Positions 27,501 through 38,720 of a DNA stretch of 64,000 bases are shown one piece after another. Below the pieces are notes generated by a model. It was not told where the DNA came from. It made no database searches and saw nothing but the letters and a program-made list of their open reading frames with translations. How positions within the stretch are numbered: position 1 is the first letter of the stretch; each line of letters begins with the position of its first letter. The DNA comes from Cardinalis cardinalis (taxonomy: Eukaryota > Chordata > Aves > Passeriformes > Cardinalidae), in the NCBI GenBank assembly GCA_014549065.1, contig JACDOX010000043.1:5660649-5724648 (forward strand). The letters run 5' to 3'. Position numbers and translations under genes: made by a program.

Positions 27501-28118
27501 AGAATTGACACGAGGCAGGGCTCATGAACAATGAGTTTGAAGTTGAGTTTTTTCAGGCAAATCAGGTGTTTTCACACTTCCTGAACTCAGTGACCTACAC
27601 TCAGAGAGAGATAAAACAGTTATTGGCTGTAGTCCCAGCGCTATTGGTAGTATTGTTAACATCCTGCTCTGGAAAATGTGAGGGAGCAGGAAAAAGCAAA
27701 GTCAGAGGGCAGGCAAGAGCAAGGTATCTATCTCTATGAAAAATTATTTACCTTATTTACCAGGGGTAAAATAAAGAGTTCAAAACAATGGATATCCCAG
27801 GCTGTTCTTAGTTCTTGGAAGCTGTTGAAAAAAATTAACACAGGTTTTAAACTATTGGTGCATAGAAGGAAGCATAGATTTGCCAAGAGTAAGCAATGTC
27901 TGTTAGTCTTACACCACTTGATGAAGAGTTTTCAGGCAGAGAAACAGGAATAATTCAATATTTTTATGTTGGAGGGATTTTCATGCCAGTTTGTATGACT
28001 TTTTTCTAGCATGACTAAGTAAGAATGACCTGGGTGAGGCAGCCCTTAAAATGGGGGCAATAAAATCTCAGTGAGAAGAAAGAACCAGGAAGTACTACTA
28101 AAACAAATTTTAGATTAT

Positions 28119-28174
28119 GAGGTTCCTCAGGAGTGAGTCCTTGGTCCAGTTCTTTTCAATATTTTCAATAACAA
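28119..28174 (+). mobile_element. CR1 LINE fragment, reverse-transcriptase region
   Basis: Read from 28119 on the plus strand, the codons give a decayed version of the conserved CR1 ORF2 reverse-transcriptase block V-P-Q-G-S-V-L-G-P-V-L-F-N-I-F. Here glycine is replaced by E and the serine codon is a stop. Only about 56 bp are recognisable, so the boundaries are approximate. It is a dead relic. The next fragment, 300 bp downstream, covers the same part of the protein. Confidence 0.65.
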
Positions 28175-28424
28175 ACTACAGGGGGGAAAATGAAGTATGT
28201 TTAATTGATTTTCTGAAAGCACCTCATTAGAACAGATAACTTGGAAAATAAAGATAAAATTGAGTGTTATCCTGACAGCTGGGGATGATGCTTTGAAAAA
28301 AGTAGAATGCCAATGTGAAATGCTAGGTACTATTCTTTGGAAGGCTTCATCAACTCCTTCTGGACAGAATGTCCAGCACACATCTGGGCAGACACATCTT
28401 GTGATGGGAGAGCAGCCAGTTCAT

Positions 28425-28540
28425 GGGTCAGGCACAAGGGGTTACAGTGAATGGGGTGACATCAGGTGGCCTGTCACCAGGGGGGTTCCACAGGGCTCCA
28501 CCTCAGGCTCTGTGGTCTTAAACATCTTCATTAAAAGAGA
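28425..28540 (+). mobile_element. CR1 LINE fragment, reverse-transcriptase region
   Basis: The sequence matches the CR1 ORF2 segment leading into and through the GVPQGS block. Translation gives GVPQGSTSGSVVLNIFIK near 28483-28536, within an open frame of 126 codons (28260-28640). The rest of that frame is unrelated, so the frame is not a gene. Both fragments here represent the same CR1 region in the same orientation. They are therefore two separate insertions or a duplicated one, not two halves of one copy. Confidence 0.75.
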
Positions 28541-31433
28541 GACTCAGAAAGACAGCATAAGGAGGGTTGTCCCAGAACAGGATGCATGCCTGTGCCTCCT
28601 GCACACACCCCATAGGCTGCTGGCTGGCGGAGTTGTGTAAGAGAGAAGGAAGATGTGAAATAATGCCACCAGCTACTTCATTAAAAAAAAACAACAAACC
28701 ACAGAATTTTCATTTGAAGCCTAATTATATTCCTTCCTACCCTAGCCTTACTGATATCAGCCTTGGCAGTTTTTTCTAAGGCAAGTCTAACCTATCGACA
28801 TAATCTGTAAAAAATCAGACAAAATATCCTGAACTGAACTTTCCTTAAAAAGTAGATTATATTGAAAGCCATACCTGGAAAACACTTAAAACTTTTATTG
28901 GATGAAACACTTTGTCATTCATGAGCTGTGATTTAATATCTGGGACCAAAATTTCTTTGATGATACAAGCTGCTTTGGGTTTTTGTTTGTGTGTTGGTGG
29001 GGAGTTTTTTGTTGTTGTTATTGTTGTTGTTTTCTGAGAAAAATATTGATATAAGGAGGATGATATTAGATGTTGTTCAGGAAAGAATGCTCTTGCAGAA
29101 ACAAATTTCAAAGTGGAAGTTTTTCAGTCTAGAGGGACATCCTTAGTTCTGGAAGTTCTTTTTAAACTCTCTCAAGGTGCTTTTTGACAGCTCAGGTAAA
29201 AAAAACACCTTTTATCAAGACAGATGTTTTGGAGTGAACTCAGCAGAATCATGCTGCTACAGACTTTGGGTGAGTGAGAGGCATGTGGCTTGCATTTTTC
29301 TCTGACTCATGTCAACAAAATGATGTTAATGTGCTGGTGGTACATTGCTCCTCTGAACGGAGTGTGAATTATGTTACTTTCCATATGGCCCCCTGTAGAG
29401 AAAGCCCTTACAAAAACAATTATGAATTAAAAAGAAATGCATTTAAAAATAAGGTTCTTTACTTTGAAGCATGGTAACTTGGATCACCTTCTAGACTAAT
29501 ACCAGAATTTACCATTTACCAGAAATGTAGACAAAACAGACATCATTACTTGGTTCAGCACTTGTGTATGGTGTAATAAACACTGCCATTTAGTGTGGAA
29601 AAAAGTCAGTTCTTTTTTGCCATATGCAGTAACATGGAACAATGTTATGTAGCAAGTTTATTGCCCCTGACCTCATGCTTCCTAAATGGCATCAATAAAT
29701 ACTGAAGATGCCTGTGACATATTTTCGGTATCTCAGATTACACATTTCTAGAGTTTAGGGAATGCCTGACCAGGACTGAATTTCTCTGGCACATCATCTT
29801 TTTTTTCCAGAACATATTGTTCTTGGATCTATCCCAAAACATACACAGGGATGGTCCGATGTTGACAGTCTTTTCCTTGGGCAATTCAACTTTTGTTTTG
29901 AATGCAAACTTAGTAATATCATCATCTAAGATTGTTTACTGTTCATCCCTGAAGAAAAAGTAAAGAATGTTCTAGAAAATTCCAATCAATTCTAGTAGAG
30001 TTAGACAATGTTAAACCAACCTATTTGTTTTGGATACTTCTTTGTCTTTTCTATTTATTGTTATTCAGATTTTTCACAAAAGGGCAAAACACACTTAAGA
30101 ACACTCCTTTTCTGTGTTCCCAGTTCATTACCATATCCTGAATGCCCTGTCCTGTTATTCTTGAAGATACTGAAAAACTTGATTTGAATATGGGCAGAAA
30201 ATTACCCTAAGTGGAAGGTTTTGTTATTTGGAAATCACTTATTTTTTAAAGGGCTTAGTCCTGTAAATTATTGAATGTTGACAAGCAAGGACTGATGATA
30301 TTGAACTTCCACTGAGGCGCTGAGAATGCTAAGTAATTTGCAGTACTCAATCAAAATTAGCAGAGAGAAATAATTTCAAGTTCAAAATACAAAGTAATAC
30401 CTTCTCTGGCATCTCTATTATTTTATCACTGTATAAAACCTGAACACTGTGTGGAAATTATACCTTTTCAGATATATCAACTTTTTTCCAAAGTTTAGAC
30501 ACATTCTTACACTGTGAAATATTTGCCACATTCTGTTCATGCTTTTAAGGTCGTGACTAAGATAAATAGATTTTAGAGAAACATTAGAGTGGGAGTATGT
30601 GGGAGGAATTTAATTCATATTTTTAGCAGAGAGAATTTTAAAATCTTGTTGAATTTTGTGCTTGATTCCATCAGAAGGGGATATGACAATGGATCCTGTA
30701 GAACCTACATCCTTATAGAACAGCACAATTAGAATTGGTATGAAATGGAATACATCATGGAAAGCTAGTGACTAACATCTGAGGAAAACAGTTTTAAATC
30801 CTGACATTTAGAAGCATGGCAAATGGATGCTGATGGCAACAAGATTTTAAATAACTTTGGAAGGGTGTAAGACTTGGCCCAGTTTCTCTCTGAGCTAGTG
30901 ACAGGACGCCCAGTGCATGTTAATGAGAACTGGATGGAACACCAGATCCTGAAGATTTTTTCTGGCACACCGTGAGTCCCCACTGTGGCACAGCTCTGCC
31001 AGAACCATGTCCTGTGCTGTTCCTTCAGGACACTGCCACTCCTACTCCCACTGACCTCTGCCTGGTTGTTTCAGAGACCTGTGGGTGAGCCAAAGCAAGA
31101 CTATTTTATGAGTATTTCTGCTTCAGTGATAGATTTATTTTGAGGAAGGTGAAGATCATTTTTGGAAGGCACAAATGAGATTTCCACAGGATAGACGATG
31201 GTAAGTAATACCTTCTCACTGTGAGTGAGAATGGACCAGGAGGAAATAGAGCATCCAGCTGATGCGTTTAGGTCTTTGTCGAAGCTGTTTGAGTGATATA
31301 GGTATAATCTGATCCAAAGACAAGCACATCTCTTGGTAACATAGGAAATACTACAAGCCTAGGAATAAATATTTGAAGGGTGAGCTCTTGAGGGACAGCA
31401 AGGGATGAATAGAGAAACTGTACAGTCTTATGC

Positions 31434-31459
31434 AGGAGTCAAGAAGAGGAGTCAAGAAG
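31434..31459. repeat. Tandem duplication, 2 x 13 bp
   Basis: AGGAGTCAAGAAG is repeated directly. Confidence 0.85.
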
Positions 31460-34400
31460 TCCAAGGGAAGGCTGGAGAGGTTATCAACAGGCATGGAAAT
31501 CAAAAAGTATGAGAGGGTTTAGCAGAAAACATTTGGAGGTCTATGTAACACTATCCTCTGTTGTTTACATCCTGCTGTAAAAGAGTAAAGCTGAATTTGG
31601 GATATGACTGTAATGTTTAGTTGATTGAGTATTGTAGCTACCGGACAGTGACTTCACTGGAGAATGAACACAGGAAGAAAGCTGATATTCCAAACTAAAT
31701 AACTACCTAAATCACAAAACCAATAGAAACACGCCTGCAAATAAGTCATACTTTTAAAACATGTGATCAGTTTTGCCATGACAAGATGTTTCCTGACCCT
31801 TTAAATTGGATTAATTGGGTTACTTAGGAGTCTTTGAGACAAAAACCTCAGAGTTTGACACAGACTCAAAATGCATATTTTTTCCATGGCTGCTGGTAGG
31901 ATGCTCTACAAACGAAACCCCATGTGCAATGTGTTGCATATTCATTTTATTTCTCAGTTGGGCTGTGTCACTGACCTTTCTGTTCCCCCCCATGTGCTCA
32001 ATAACACTTCCAGCTTTCCTCAGCCTGGGACTTTGTGTCAACTGCAGCTGCAAAGTGGATGCTTGAGATGATCCTTTGCAGCCAACTTTAGAGGTTGAGG
32101 CGCTCTTAGGATGAAGGCAATTACTCCATGCCCAGGAACTGACAGTGCCACTCACTCCTAGAGCAGTCTGTGCACTGGGCCCCCTTGATGGCTAGCATGG
32201 CTTGGGCACTGCTGTTTGCACTGGAAAGCTGAGAAGAGGAAGGGTGTCCTGCAGCACCTTAGTGCTGAGGTGATTTTCCAAGCATGATGCTCAGTCCTGC
32301 TCTTCCCTCAGGCATGATCAGAGCAAGCAGGGTTGTCATGTTGGTTTGTAGACATAATGCATCTATTTGAGAAGCAAAAGAATGGTTAGTTGTTTAGTGC
32401 TAGTAACATGACACTTCCAAGTCCTACTCAGAAGCTGCTGTTAAAGGTTTGCCCATGCAATCTGGAGCTGGGGCCAAGATGAAACACTCAGGGGTGTTGG
32501 ACCCACCTGTGCTGTTCCTGTTCTTAATATTCTGTGCCTTTAACTGGATTTATTGCATTCACTCTAAGATCCCTAACTAAGAATACCTGTCAAGGTGTCA
32601 TGAATGTTTGCAGAGCAGCTATGTTAATCAGCTAGCTTCAGTCTTCTTGTGTACTCACAGCAACGTGGCTGCATGACATGCCTCACGAAGCATTCACGCA
32701 AAAAGTGGCAGGAGTCACAGGGAGAATAGAAAAACCTCTTGGGAATACCTGTGAAGAGCTGCAGTGCAGGAAGGACAGTGTGCTGCGACCACTGGGAGCA
32801 GACTGCAGACACTTCCAGGAAGTAGGTTTCCTCTCTGGAGGGATTATGTTGGATGTGTTGGCTTTGTTTGGTTACACATGTGCTGCATCTTCACACTCTT
32901 AGGTGGTGGTGACACACAGAAAGGAAGGGATGAGAAGTCAGGAAAGGGAGTAAAGAAGACCCATAGCAGGATGTCTGCTGTGCTTTGGCTCCTCTGCACT
33001 TAGCTTAAGCTTTTAATCCATTGCAGGTTCATTTCAAATGCAGGCTCAGTGTTTTGAAGGGCATTTTGTAATGACTTTATCCAGATTCAGATTATTTGCA
33101 ATCCAAAGGGAAAGCATGCATTCTCTGACAGGCAAACAGAAAACATATCTGAGCACAAATCAAAAGAATGTCTACAGCCTGCACATTCTGTACCCATTAC
33201 TGAATCTCCAAGGCTCTTTCTGTTTGATTAGGTGCTTTTTCTCCTGCTGGCTCTGGTTGGACTGGGTGTAAACTCAGCAGTGAATTAGAATGGTTAAAAT
33301 GACATAACATAACTTACTGAAAGATTCCATGTTTCAAACTTAGATTCAGGTGAATGCTACCAAAGGAACACCTCCCAGTTGTCTCAAGTAGATCTTCCTC
33401 AAATAGACCTTTCTCAAGCAGATCTTTCTTTCTTCCTATGTGTTCTTTAGCACATCAGAGATTTGCATATCCAAACTCTGTAGGAGCTCTTCTCACATCA
33501 TTTCTATCCCAGGCAAGCTCAGATTCATTCTGTAATGAAAAAAAGGGTATTTGCACTAAGTGGAGAGAAAAGGCATTGTTACTACAGCACTGCTTAGGAG
33601 AGAGCCTTTCATATCCCATAAAAAAAGCATTATCTGAAACTTACTGTGCATGCCAGAAAAAGCCACATTGTGCCTTTAAAACAGATGTCTGATCCCTGAA
33701 ATAATTTTCTCTCTCTCATTTCCCTACCCACCAAGTAACTTCTGTTTATCAGCAAATCCACTCAGCCCCCTAATAAGGACCTAGAGTAAACATCTGACAT
33801 GCACTGCTTTCAAGATCCTCTTTGTTTGGGCACGTATTGTTCATTTCTGTGTCTTTTGTATGCTGCCAAAAGGAAAGGCAAATGATAGAAGGGATGTTTT
33901 ACATTATCAATTGTGACAGAGTTTATTCCTGTGTATATCTGATCCTCTTTTATTGCATTACAAATTATAAACTGCTGAGCATAGAGAGGTCATTAATGTC
34001 AGGGTGTATTTTCACACAGGATTTTTAATTTTAAACGTATAAGATACAAGATAGCCAGTTGTCAAGTTTCCTAATCATTTGCAAAAACCTGTGGAAATCT
34101 CATGTAATAAAAAATTTCTTCCTAATATCACTGCTCAACTAATTTTAAAATATGAATGCCTAGTCTGTTTGCATTAGTTAAGATCTCTTTCCCTGCCTGC
34201 CCAGTTACACAGTTCCTGTTACGTGTGTCGGTTTTGGAGTGACTTATCAAGCATACCCTCAATTGCTACGCACCAGTGCCAAACGAAACAGCAACACTGA
34301 AACATGCTAAATGTCAGACAACACGTGGTGGGGGAGAGAGGGTGTGGGGAAAAACTCCATAAAAGTAGAAAAAAGCCAGGTGTAGATGTTCCTGTAAAAT

Positions 34401-34655
34401 ACGTGTGTATCTGAGTGCACCTCTGTCCTTGTCATAATTTTCTGTCTTGGGAGAGCTTGATAAAATCAATGTAGGACTTTGATGGGGGAAAAAAATAACA
34501 TAGGGACTATGTGCCTTTTTTTGTCCTGGACTTTAGATTTCTTTGCTGCATGACAGGACCTGCTGTCATATACACTACTTGCTTAATCTGACAGAAAATG
34601 CTGAAACTCCAAGAATAAATCTATCAATGAAGCAACTTGTTGCCTTGCTTTCCAG

Positions 34656-34750
34656 CTCTGGATCTTGCAAACAACAGCCAGATTTCAGAGCTAATTGAGA
34701 AAAAAAGTGAACCAGGAAATGTTTACAGCAGAGCCTGTGCCTCAGTCTAA
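34656..34750 (+). other. Weak candidate terminal exon, ankyrin-like ending
   Basis: A plausible acceptor (TTGCCTTGCTTTCCAG, ending at 34655) leads into an open phase-1 frame of about 30 codons that stops at TAA 34748-34750. The start of the peptide, LDLANNSQISELIEKK, resembles the outer helices of an ankyrin repeat (pattern A-L-D-L-A ... I-x-E-L-I-E). There is no initiator ATG and no partner exon could be identified. Chance is a serious alternative. Confidence 0.18.
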
Positions 34751-36109
34751 TACCACCCTGAGAGCTGAACCATCAACAGGGCTGGGGTGGCTTAACAGTT
34801 CCTAGCCAAGGTACCAGTTTTCAGCCTCTCATAGCTGAAGACGTGTGGATGCCTTATTGTGCTCAGTTTTAAGCAGGTGAAGGGCAATATTTAAAGATGT
34901 TGTCTTTTTCTAGGCAGGCCTTTTCAATAATCTTGACCCCTAGATTCCAGACTGGCACAACACACACCTGCATGGCCTCTTCAGAGGACCACTTCCAACA
35001 TGCCAAATGAGATTTTTCCCCTTCTCTGGGTGGGGGGGGGGTCACCTCATTCTTTTCACCAAGAGAGAGGGAGGGTTTACCTAATTTCAGGCACTACAGA
35101 ACCCGATCAGTATTTACTTTTCCACAGCAGCTGTGCTTTAATTGCAATGGTCGGGGCATCTCTCCCTGCTGCTCCCCAGCTGGGATCCTCATCTGGTCCC
35201 TGGGGAGGCAGAGACCTCAGGGACCCAGGACTCGGTGTTGCACAGCCACATTCGGCACACCCTGTGTGTGGGAGAGCATGTGGCCACACACCAGCAGTCA
35301 GCTCGGCAGCTGCGGGTGGGGCTAGAATGATTTCACTGTTTTTTATCTTGCTCCTTATGCAGAGCAGCTGGGCTGCTTCACAGGGGATGCAAGGTCTTAG
35401 TGGTTCCATCCTGTGAGTGCAGAAGGACATTGGTGTTAAATACGGTGCAGGACATGGGAAATGTGTGGTGTGCAGCCTCCAGGATGCTGCAAGACATTGT
35501 GCATTTACCCTTTTTTGTCACTTTCTGTGGCTGCACAATCCTCACCAGCCCAGCTGCACAGCTCTCCAGGAAGGGAAATGATGACAGCTATTTGCAGGGG
35601 TGTATTGTGTTATCTTCAACTCCACCTCAGAATCACACTTCCCTGGGTGTTACATCCCATTTCCACGTCCCTCTCGTCCTTTCATCACATCCTGGTTCCC
35701 TGTATGACTCTGCACCTACTTGCTGTTGTGCGTCACCTACACTACACTGCTGCACTGTCGCGCCCCAGTTGTGTGTGTGGCAGCAGCAGAGTCTCACCAT
35801 CACCAAGCACAGTGCCTGCTAACTGTCCAGGTATGTGACCTGCTGCCCAGGCCGGTTTGGCATTCTGCACTTAACTTCATGCTGTCCCATCCCAACTTTC
35901 CCAGTAGCCAGCTTGGATGTGCTTGACTGACACAACAGGCTCAGCACCTGCTGTAGCTACAGCACACACATACTTCACTCTAAAAAAATCTAACAGCACA
36001 ACCAAAGACAATTAATGTTTAAAATAAGTTTACTACTATGGTCATTTCCTTCTAGCCCTTAACCACCTTATTTTCCCCCAGGGTCCAGTGGTTTGCATGT
36101 TTATTGAAG

Positions 36110-36770
36110 GATCCCTGAGACTACAAACCCCTCCCCAAAAGGTGCCCTGGGGGTTCTGCCAAATTCAGTTATCAGTCTTGTTACAGATGGATAACGAGAT
36201 GATTGGCTCTTACAATTAAAGGATAACTATTGTGTGAATATTAAGAAAAGCTTTAGTGATGTATAGTTGTGTTATTGTGGTTTAGATGTCCTCTGTTCTC
36301 CCCATAGTTCCCTTTTCCCCCCCTTTATTGTGACTGTCAGACAGCCAGGGTTGTCTGGGCCAAGTACAAAGAAGGCTGCACACGTGTCCCTTGCACGGGG
36401 CAGTTGGGAATGGAAAAGCTCAGGGGGCTGCTTAGGGGGTGCAGCATGGCAACACCTGACCTCCAATCAAGTTACAAGTAAGCAGTCTCCATCGATTAAT
36501 GGCAAAGGAGCTGGCTGACAGACTTTGGGAAAGGCCAGGGCTGGCTGATGCAAGCCCAGGGGTATAAAAGACTGCATCCATCTTGAAGATGAACCAGCCA
36601 CATGGTATCCACGAGTTCCCAGTGCTGCAACATTTCCTTATGTAGTCCTTTGTTGTATTTTTGTCCAGGTCTAATAAACCTTTTTAAATTTTCAAAGTGA
36701 GCAGCTGTTTCTCACAGTCTTATCTCCTTGTGCTCCCTCAGCTGATGTTCAGGAGAGGTAGTGACAGCTG
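36110..36770 (+). mobile_element. Endogenous retrovirus LTR, ERVL-like (solo or with short internal flank)
   Basis: The segment has the architecture of an LTR on the plus strand: a U3-like region, a TATA box (TATAAAA, 36563-36569), and a polyadenylation signal AATAAA at 36673-36678 about 110 bp further on. GT-rich DNA and a terminus near CTCACA (about 36716) follow. The core probably spans about 36260-36716. The flanking 36110-36260 resembles the 3' internal sequence of the same family. The family name is from memory of songbird LTRs. I could not define target-site duplications. No gag, pol or env frame is present. Confidence 0.65.
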
Positions 36771-38139
36771 GCCTGGTTTTACCTCCATCAGGCATCTAGA
36801 AATCTTCCATTTTCCATCTGGAAAAACTCCCTTCCGAATTTCAAGGTGAAACTTCTTCAGTTTTGGGTGTCAATTCACACTAAACCACTGCTCTTCTTTC
36901 CAAATCAGTGGTGAGCAAATCTTTGGTGGTGAATAGTTTTTTTGATCATTGTTGCTTCCTCCCCTACTGAAGCTCAAAGTGAATCCAGCTGTTACTAGTG
37001 ATGTACCTTAAACATACTGAGTGCCCCATGGTGGGAGGCCCAGAAGCAAGTTGTTAAGCCGTGGAGGCAAATGCCCTGTCCCTTTTCAGAGATGACTCTG
37101 ACCAAATTTATTTGCAGAGTTGTACTCTTTCACGTGAAAAGTGAACCTTATTCCTTCCGGCAGCTAAAAATGCTCTTCTTCATGGCCACCTTCCCCATCT
37201 CCTGCCTCCCAGCTGCTGTTTCCAGCTGAATTAGGCAGGCTATGCTTTCTGTCCTAGAGGAATATTTTGTAAGGCTTTCCATCATTGCTGGACTCAGTGC
37301 AAAGAGACCGCACTTTAAGAGGAAAGAAACCCAGCCCTGCACAGAGTTGAAGTGCTGGTTTATACAGAAAGCTGAGGTCCTTTGGGTAGAGAAACACCAT
37401 GAAAATATAAGATCATAATCCTTGTCACCATTAAATACACAAAACATGCAAATTAATATTTCCCTCCATATAATAAAATCACTCTTTTGTGGCAGAGCAG
37501 TGCAGCACATCTTCTTAGGAACACTACACTAATCAGTTTATTAGACAGCTGCAGTAGCAAGGGGTTAAGGAAGGAACAAAGCGGGAGACGCTCCTGTCTG
37601 TAGCACTGTCGGGGGGACAGAAAGGTGGAGGAGGAGGACTGTGAAAAGGTGCTTGTGCCCATATTCATCCTAAAGTACAGAGGGCCAACAGTTTTCTGTG
37701 TTTCCCCAGGGTAATAAAAGAGAACAAGTTTCCTCCCAGCTGCCTGCATAGACTGGCAAAGTACAGGAAATGTGGGAACAGAGGATGAGGGCAGCTTCTC
37801 TGGCTGGTGCCCCCCCATTCCAACGAGCGGCAGTGAGGGAGCTGAGGGAATAGAATTCTTCCGAGCAGCTTCAGTAGGCCATACAAAAACACCCCAGAAC
37901 ATCAGATCCTAATTGTCTTGGGGCTTATTATCCAAATGCATTGCTGAAAGCGAAAAAAGTTTCTCTTCCTCCCTACTTTTTCTCTTCCCACTCTTAAATT
38001 TCTGATCTTGGGATATTTTTCTTATACCCTATATTGTAAATTATGACTGATAACACCATGTAAAAATGTGAAGAAAATAAATTTAGAAGAAAAAGATCAT
38101 CCTAACATCAAAACTTGATGGTAAAATAGCATTCTAAAA

Positions 38140-38720
38140 ATATTTTTTCATGTATATGGTTTAGAATGCCAGGGAAATTGTAGATATTAACTGATTATAT
38201 ATGTGTATAAATATATAAATATATAAATATATATACATATAAATATACGTTACTGGGCAGCTATTTTGTTATGTCTGAAGGGATTTCTCGCCACTAACAA
38301 AAAAAAAAAGACTGGAAACAGTTCTTGTGATCTCTCACATGAATTAAAACTACACAGGTGAAAACTGTCCATACTTATATTGAATTTATATCTCTTAATT
38401 GTTTATGTTTTCTCTAAAAGTAACCAAAAACCAGAAAAAATTCAAGTTGGGCAACTTATTATGTAAATATAATAGAATAATGGAATAATAAACTCTTATT
38501 ACATAACATTTTATTATTTAAGTAAATATTAATATTTTATTGTTGTATATTATATATTACTAATAATATAAATCACATACTATAAAATAGTACATATAAT
38601 AATCTTTATTAATTATATATAACAAATAGTTGTTGCTATTAGTAAATTATTCAATTATAATTGTTCTCAAGAATAATTATAACAGAATAATGGAATAATA
38701 AATTATTCCAGTAATTCTTG
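38140..38720. other. Very AT-rich block with internal duplication
   Basis: AT content is visibly extreme here. A TATA/TAAATA array lies at 38194-38249 and nearly GC-free DNA runs through 38460-38710. The phrase AGAATAATGGAATAATAAA occurs near both edges of the second part (about 38472 and 38684). Such DNA melts easily and can act as a matrix-attachment region or replication-associated element. That role is not shown by the sequence alone. Confidence 0.6.

Larger units (their letters stand above)
21025..28118. other. Unique non-coding sequence
   Basis: No gene or clear interspersed repeat was found. A 20-bp duplication (25721), an A-run (about 25639-25654) and a candidate regulatory stretch (27270-27500) are the only distinct items. 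Open frames are short, overlapping and unrecognised. Confidence 0.55.
28541..36109. other. Unique non-coding sequence
   Basis: No gene was identified. A GTT-rich simple tract (29011-29033), a 13-bp duplication (31434-31459) and a weak terminal-exon candidate (34656-34750) are present. GC-richer DNA at 35.0-35.9 kb is open in several overlapping frames of up to 140 codons, none with recognisable domains. Confidence 0.5.

Noticed and set aside
36250..36770. TAGTGA on both sides of the LTR (about 36253 and 36758) as a target-site duplication
   Set aside because: The second copy is not next to a CA terminus of the LTR, so it is probably coincidence.
37453..37902. Minus-strand open frame of 149 codons
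   Set aside because: No recognisable family, overlaps a second open frame, no flanking gene signals.
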